DNA of 14,049 bases from Clostridia bacterium (lineage in GTDB: Bacteria; Bacillota; Clostridia; Christensenellales; CAG-917): positions 1 to 14,049 of the forward strand of contig JAFVYE010000132.1 in NCBI GenBank assembly GCA_017500745.1, read 5' to 3'. This document shows, piece after piece, positions 11,304 to 14,049 of the stretch. Every line of letters begins with the position of its first letter. Position 1 is the stretch's first letter. The position numbers and the translations under genes are program-made. The notes beneath the pieces were generated by a model. The model did no database searches. It was not told the DNA's origin and saw only the letters and a program-made list of their open reading frames with translations.

Positions 11304-14049
11304 ATGCTTAATCTTATAAACATCAACAAGGAGTATCGCATTGACGATAATGACGTCACCGTTGCTCTCAAAGACGTATCAATACAGTTTAGAAAAAATG
11401 AATTTGTTTCAATCCTTGGTCCTTCTGGTTGTGGAAAAACCACTCTCCTCAACATAGTTGGCGGTCTTGACCGCTACACAAGTGGTGACATCCAAGTTGA
11501 CGGCGTTTCAACCAAGGAATTTGATGACGTTGACTGGGACACCTACCGCAATCAGCGCATTGGTTTTGTTTTTCAATCTTACAACTTGATCCCTCACATG
11601 AACATTCTCAAGAACGTGGCACTTTGCCTCACTCTTGCCGGTGTTTCAAAGGAGGAGAGATACGAGCGCGCATTGGAGGCCTTGAGAAAGGTCGGCCTTG
11701 CCGATCAAGCCAAGAAGCGCCCCAGCCAACTTTCTGGCGGACAAGCACAACGTGTTGCAATTGCACGCGCACTTGTCAACAATCCCGACATCATTTTGGC
11801 AGACGAGCCCACAGGCGCACTTGACACAGAAAGTGGTCTGCAAGTCATGGAGCTTTTGAAGGAAGTTGCAAGCGATCGTCTTGTTGTCATGGTCACACAC
11901 AATCCTCAGCTTGCAGAGGAGTACAGCACTCGCATCGTCTACCTCAAAGATGGCGAGGTTGTAGGCGACACAATGCCTTATGACGGCAATGATACCGCTG
12001 CTTTAGATGAGCATACTGCCGATGTCATTGCCGAAGAGCACAATGTCAGCGAGGACAAGCCCCACGGGGGATGCAAGAGCAAGCTTGAAGCCATCAATGC
12101 AAAAATCGCCAAGTACAAAAAGCATGACAAAGCTTCAATGAAGCTTTCAACAGCCATTTCACTTTCATGGAACAACCTCATCAGCAAAAAAGGACGCACC
12201 TTTTTGACGTCAGTTGCTGGCTCAATCGGCATCATTGGCATCATTTTGGTTTTGTCATTGTCCACCGGTGCTGGCATGTTTATCAGCTCAATGGAGGAGG
12301 ACGCACTTTCATCCTATCCTCTCTCTGTTGACAAGTCCTCATTGGGCATTGAGTCCATCATGTCCATGTTGATGTCTGGAGGCGAGGCCTGCGAGGCACA
12401 CGTTGATGAAGATGGCGATGGCAAGTGCGACAATTGTGAGATTGACGTCAACGCCGACTATGATGTGACCATTCAAACCGTCCTTGGCTCAATCATGTCC
12501 ACATTCCTCAACAGCACGGCAGAAAATGATTTGCACTCATTCAAGCAATACATTGATGAGCACTTTGATGATGCAATTGCCACCGTCAAGTACGACTATG
12601 GCACCACATTCAACGTGTATGCAGAGGATCCCAAAAACAATGAACGCCCTGTAGATGAACAAATCTACATGAAGATAAACCCCTACACCGAAGCGATGTA
12701 CATGGTCCTTGACAGCTTTGCCAACGATCCCACCATTGGACCTCTCATCAGCAGCATCAAGATCAATGGTATGGGCGTCAACGAAGCCCTTGGCATGTTT
12801 GGAAGCATGCTTGGAAGCAGCTGGGCAGAGATGTCCACCAATCAAGAGCTTCTTGACAGCCAATACGATGTCAAAGCGGGCAGATGGCCTTCATCTAAAG
12901 ATGAAGTTGTCATAGTTTTGACTGGAGATGGCAAGCTCATTGACTTCCAACTCTTCATGCTTGGTTTGAAGTCACAAGATGACGTCATGGAAGCACTCCT
13001 CAACGGCAAGAGCTTCAGCGCAACCGGCTTCAAATATGAAGATCTCATTGGCAAGAAATACAAGGTCCTCACCAACGCAGATTACTTGGTGACCAACGTT
13101 GATGATGAAGGATACGTCCTTGACGGAAAAGGCAACAGAGTTGTTGACCAAAACGGCAACTTTGTTTCAGGTGAAAACACAGACGATGAGGGATTTGTTC
13201 TTGATGCATCTGGCAACAGAATCCTTGACGCAGAAGGAAATGAAATCCATTTGACGTGGACGCATATGCCCAAGAGCACTCTTGCAAAAGAGTTCATTGA
13301 AGGTCATTCATCAATGGACGTTGAGGTTGTTGGCATCGTTCAACCCAAGCCCAACACAATTGCATCAACCATAAACGGCGTTGTTGGCTACACCAAGGAG
13401 CTTGGCGACTATCTCTTGAACAAGGCAGAAAGTCATCAAGCAGTCCAAGCACAAAAGTCAGCATACGAAAAGGCAGTTGCCGAAGGCAAAAACAGCTACA
13501 AGAGCGTGCTTTCATACAACATCATCAACGGCGACACAACCAAGGAAATCAAGGTTGGCAGCAGCATCAACATCAAGACAAGAGACAACCATGATGCAAT
13601 CCTCCGTGCACTTGGTGTTGCTGATCCTGAATATCCCGAGTCAATCTTGTTCTACTGCTCATCCTTTGAGTCAAAGGATGCAGTTGAGGACTTCATCAAC
13701 AATTACAATGCGCAACAAACCGACTCCAAAAAGGAAATTCAGTTTACAGACACCCTTTCCACCGTCATGGGATTTGTCAACACAATGACAAACGTCATCA
13801 CAGGGGTGTTGGTGGCCTTTGCTGCAATATCATTGGTGGTTTCAACCATTATGATTGCAATCATCATCTACACGTCCGTCCTTGAAAGACGCAAGGAAAT
13901 CGGCGTGCTCAGAAGCATCGGCGCAAGAAAGAAAGACGTTGCCCGTGTGTTCCTTGCAGAGAGTGCAATCCTCGGCGGATATTCAGGGGTCATTGGCGTG
14001 GTGTTTAGTTGCCTCATCGCCCTTGCAGGCAGTGCAATCTTGAAGGCCG
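11304..14049 (+). CDS. Fused ATPase-permease ABC protein, MacB/FtsX-like (3' end cut off)
   Basis: First 915 residues of a type VII (MacB-like) ABC protein with the ATPase fused in front of the permease; the frame is still open at the window end. The start at 11304 has GGAAG upstream. ATPase: Walker A GPSGCGKTT (39-47, Lys45), signature LSGGQ (143-147), Walker B DIILADEP (162-169, Glu168) and His199. A linker with a Lys-rich stretch leads to helix 1 (about 301-325). An outer domain of about 500 residues follows, roughly twice that of E. coli MacB. It holds C-x2-H-x-D-x-D-x-D-G-x-C-D-x-C (363-378) and two 27-residue repeats (600-648). Then come helix 2 (about 825-855) and the FtsX-type ERRKEIGVLRSIGARKKDV segment. 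These proteins usually work mechanically on envelope substrates or export peptides and drugs; the cargo here is unknown. Confidence 0.92.
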   Translation, partial: MLNLININKEYRIDDNDVTVALKDVSIQFRKNEFVSILGPSGCGKTTLLNIVGGLDRYTSGDIQVDGVSTKEFDDVDWDTYRNQRIGFVFQSYNLIPHMNILKNVALCLTLAGVSKEERYERALEALRKVGLADQAKKRPSQLSGGQAQRVAIARALVNNPDIILADEPTGALDTESGLQVMELLKEVASDRLVVMVTHNPQLAEEYSTRIVYLKDGEVVGDTMPYDGNDTAALDEHTADVIAEEHNVSEDKPHGGCKSKLEAINAKIAKYKKHDKASMKLSTAISLSWNNLISKKGRTFLTSVAGSIGIIGIILVLSLSTGAGMFISSMEEDALSSYPLSVDKSSLGIESIMSMLMSGGEACEAHVDEDGDGKCDNCEIDVNADYDVTIQTVLGSIMSTFLNSTAENDLHSFKQYIDEHFDDAIATVKYDYGTTFNVYAEDPKNNERPVDEQIYMKINPYTEAMYMVLDSFANDPTIGPLISSIKINGMGVNEALGMFGSMLGSSWAEMSTNQELLDSQYDVKAGRWPSSKDEVVIVLTGDGKLIDFQLFMLGLKSQDDVMEALLNGKSFSATGFKYEDLIGKKYKVLTNADYLVTNVDDEGYVLDGKGNRVVDQNGNFVSGENTDDEGFVLDASGNRILDAEGNEIHLTWTHMPKSTLAKEFIEGHSSMDVEVVGIVQPKPNTIASTINGVVGYTKELGDYLLNKAESHQAVQAQKSAYEKAVAEGKNSYKSVLSYNIINGDTTKEIKVGSSINIKTRDNHDAILRALGVADPEYPESILFYCSSFESKDAVEDFINNYNAQQTDSKKEIQFTDTLSTVMGFVNTMTNVITGVLVAFAAISLVVSTIMIAIIIYTSVLERRKEIGVLRSIGARKKDVARVFLAESAILGGYSGVIGVVFSCLIALAGSAILKA

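Noticed and set aside
11189..11455. Minus-strand gene opposite the ABC start
   Set aside because: It overlaps the ATPase domain and leader on the other strand and has no recognisable domain.

Overview
The window looks like chromosomal DNA of a Gram-positive, Firmicutes-type bacterium, most likely an uncultured gut-type clostridium. The pointers are consensus sigma-A promoters (TTGACN, 16-17 nt, TATAAT), intrinsic terminators with U tracts, GGAG-type ribosome binding sites, a stand-alone YpsC-type methyltransferase, a GPH sugar symporter and a fused MacB-like ABC protein with a very large outer domain. The lineage is inference; there is no rRNA. No phage, transposase, CRISPR array or tRNA gene was seen.

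Layout. (1) 1-2491, + strand: the 3' end of smpB, then metY and metA packed 17 and 2 nt apart. MetA carries the residue expected for acetyl-CoA use, and MetY is the matching O-acetylhomoserine sulfhydrylase. Together they form a direct-sulfhydrylation route from homoserine to homocysteine. (2) 2490-2667: a nested palindromic element followed by a classical terminator. (3) 2700-6796, - strand: an MFS transporter, the tRNA-modification enzyme TcdA, and a GPH-type sugar symporter, each with its own hairpin terminator or promoter. Both transporters end in acidic, cysteine-containing cytoplasmic tails; that of the symporter has 14 Cys in 37 residues. (4) 6797-7132: a gene-free region with a tandem array of three hairpin units. 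It is bracketed by two copies of the last 11 codons plus stop of dtd. (5) 7133-8759, - strand: an rlmL/ypsC-dtd translation-quality operon whose promoter would give an almost leaderless mRNA. (6) 8760-10821, + strand: a nitroreductase, an unknown six-helix membrane protein, and a low-molecular-weight tyrosine phosphatase. The phosphatase promoter overlaps the terminator of the preceding gene. (7) 10822-11303: an AT-rich regulatory region with a terminator, three helically phased 13-bp dyads (ACACG-N4-GTGT), another inverted repeat, an extended -10 promoter and a roughly 130-nt leader. (8) 11304 to the window end: a fused ATPase-permease ABC protein, cut by the edge, whose outer domain carries a Cys-flanked Asp/Gly calcium-type loop and an internal 27-residue repeat.

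Most genes are housekeeping. The novelty lies in the non-coding structures (nested palindrome, hairpin array with the duplicated dtd end, phased dyads) and in the cysteine- or metal-ligand-rich segments added to three different transporters. No complete defence or biosynthetic system was recognised.
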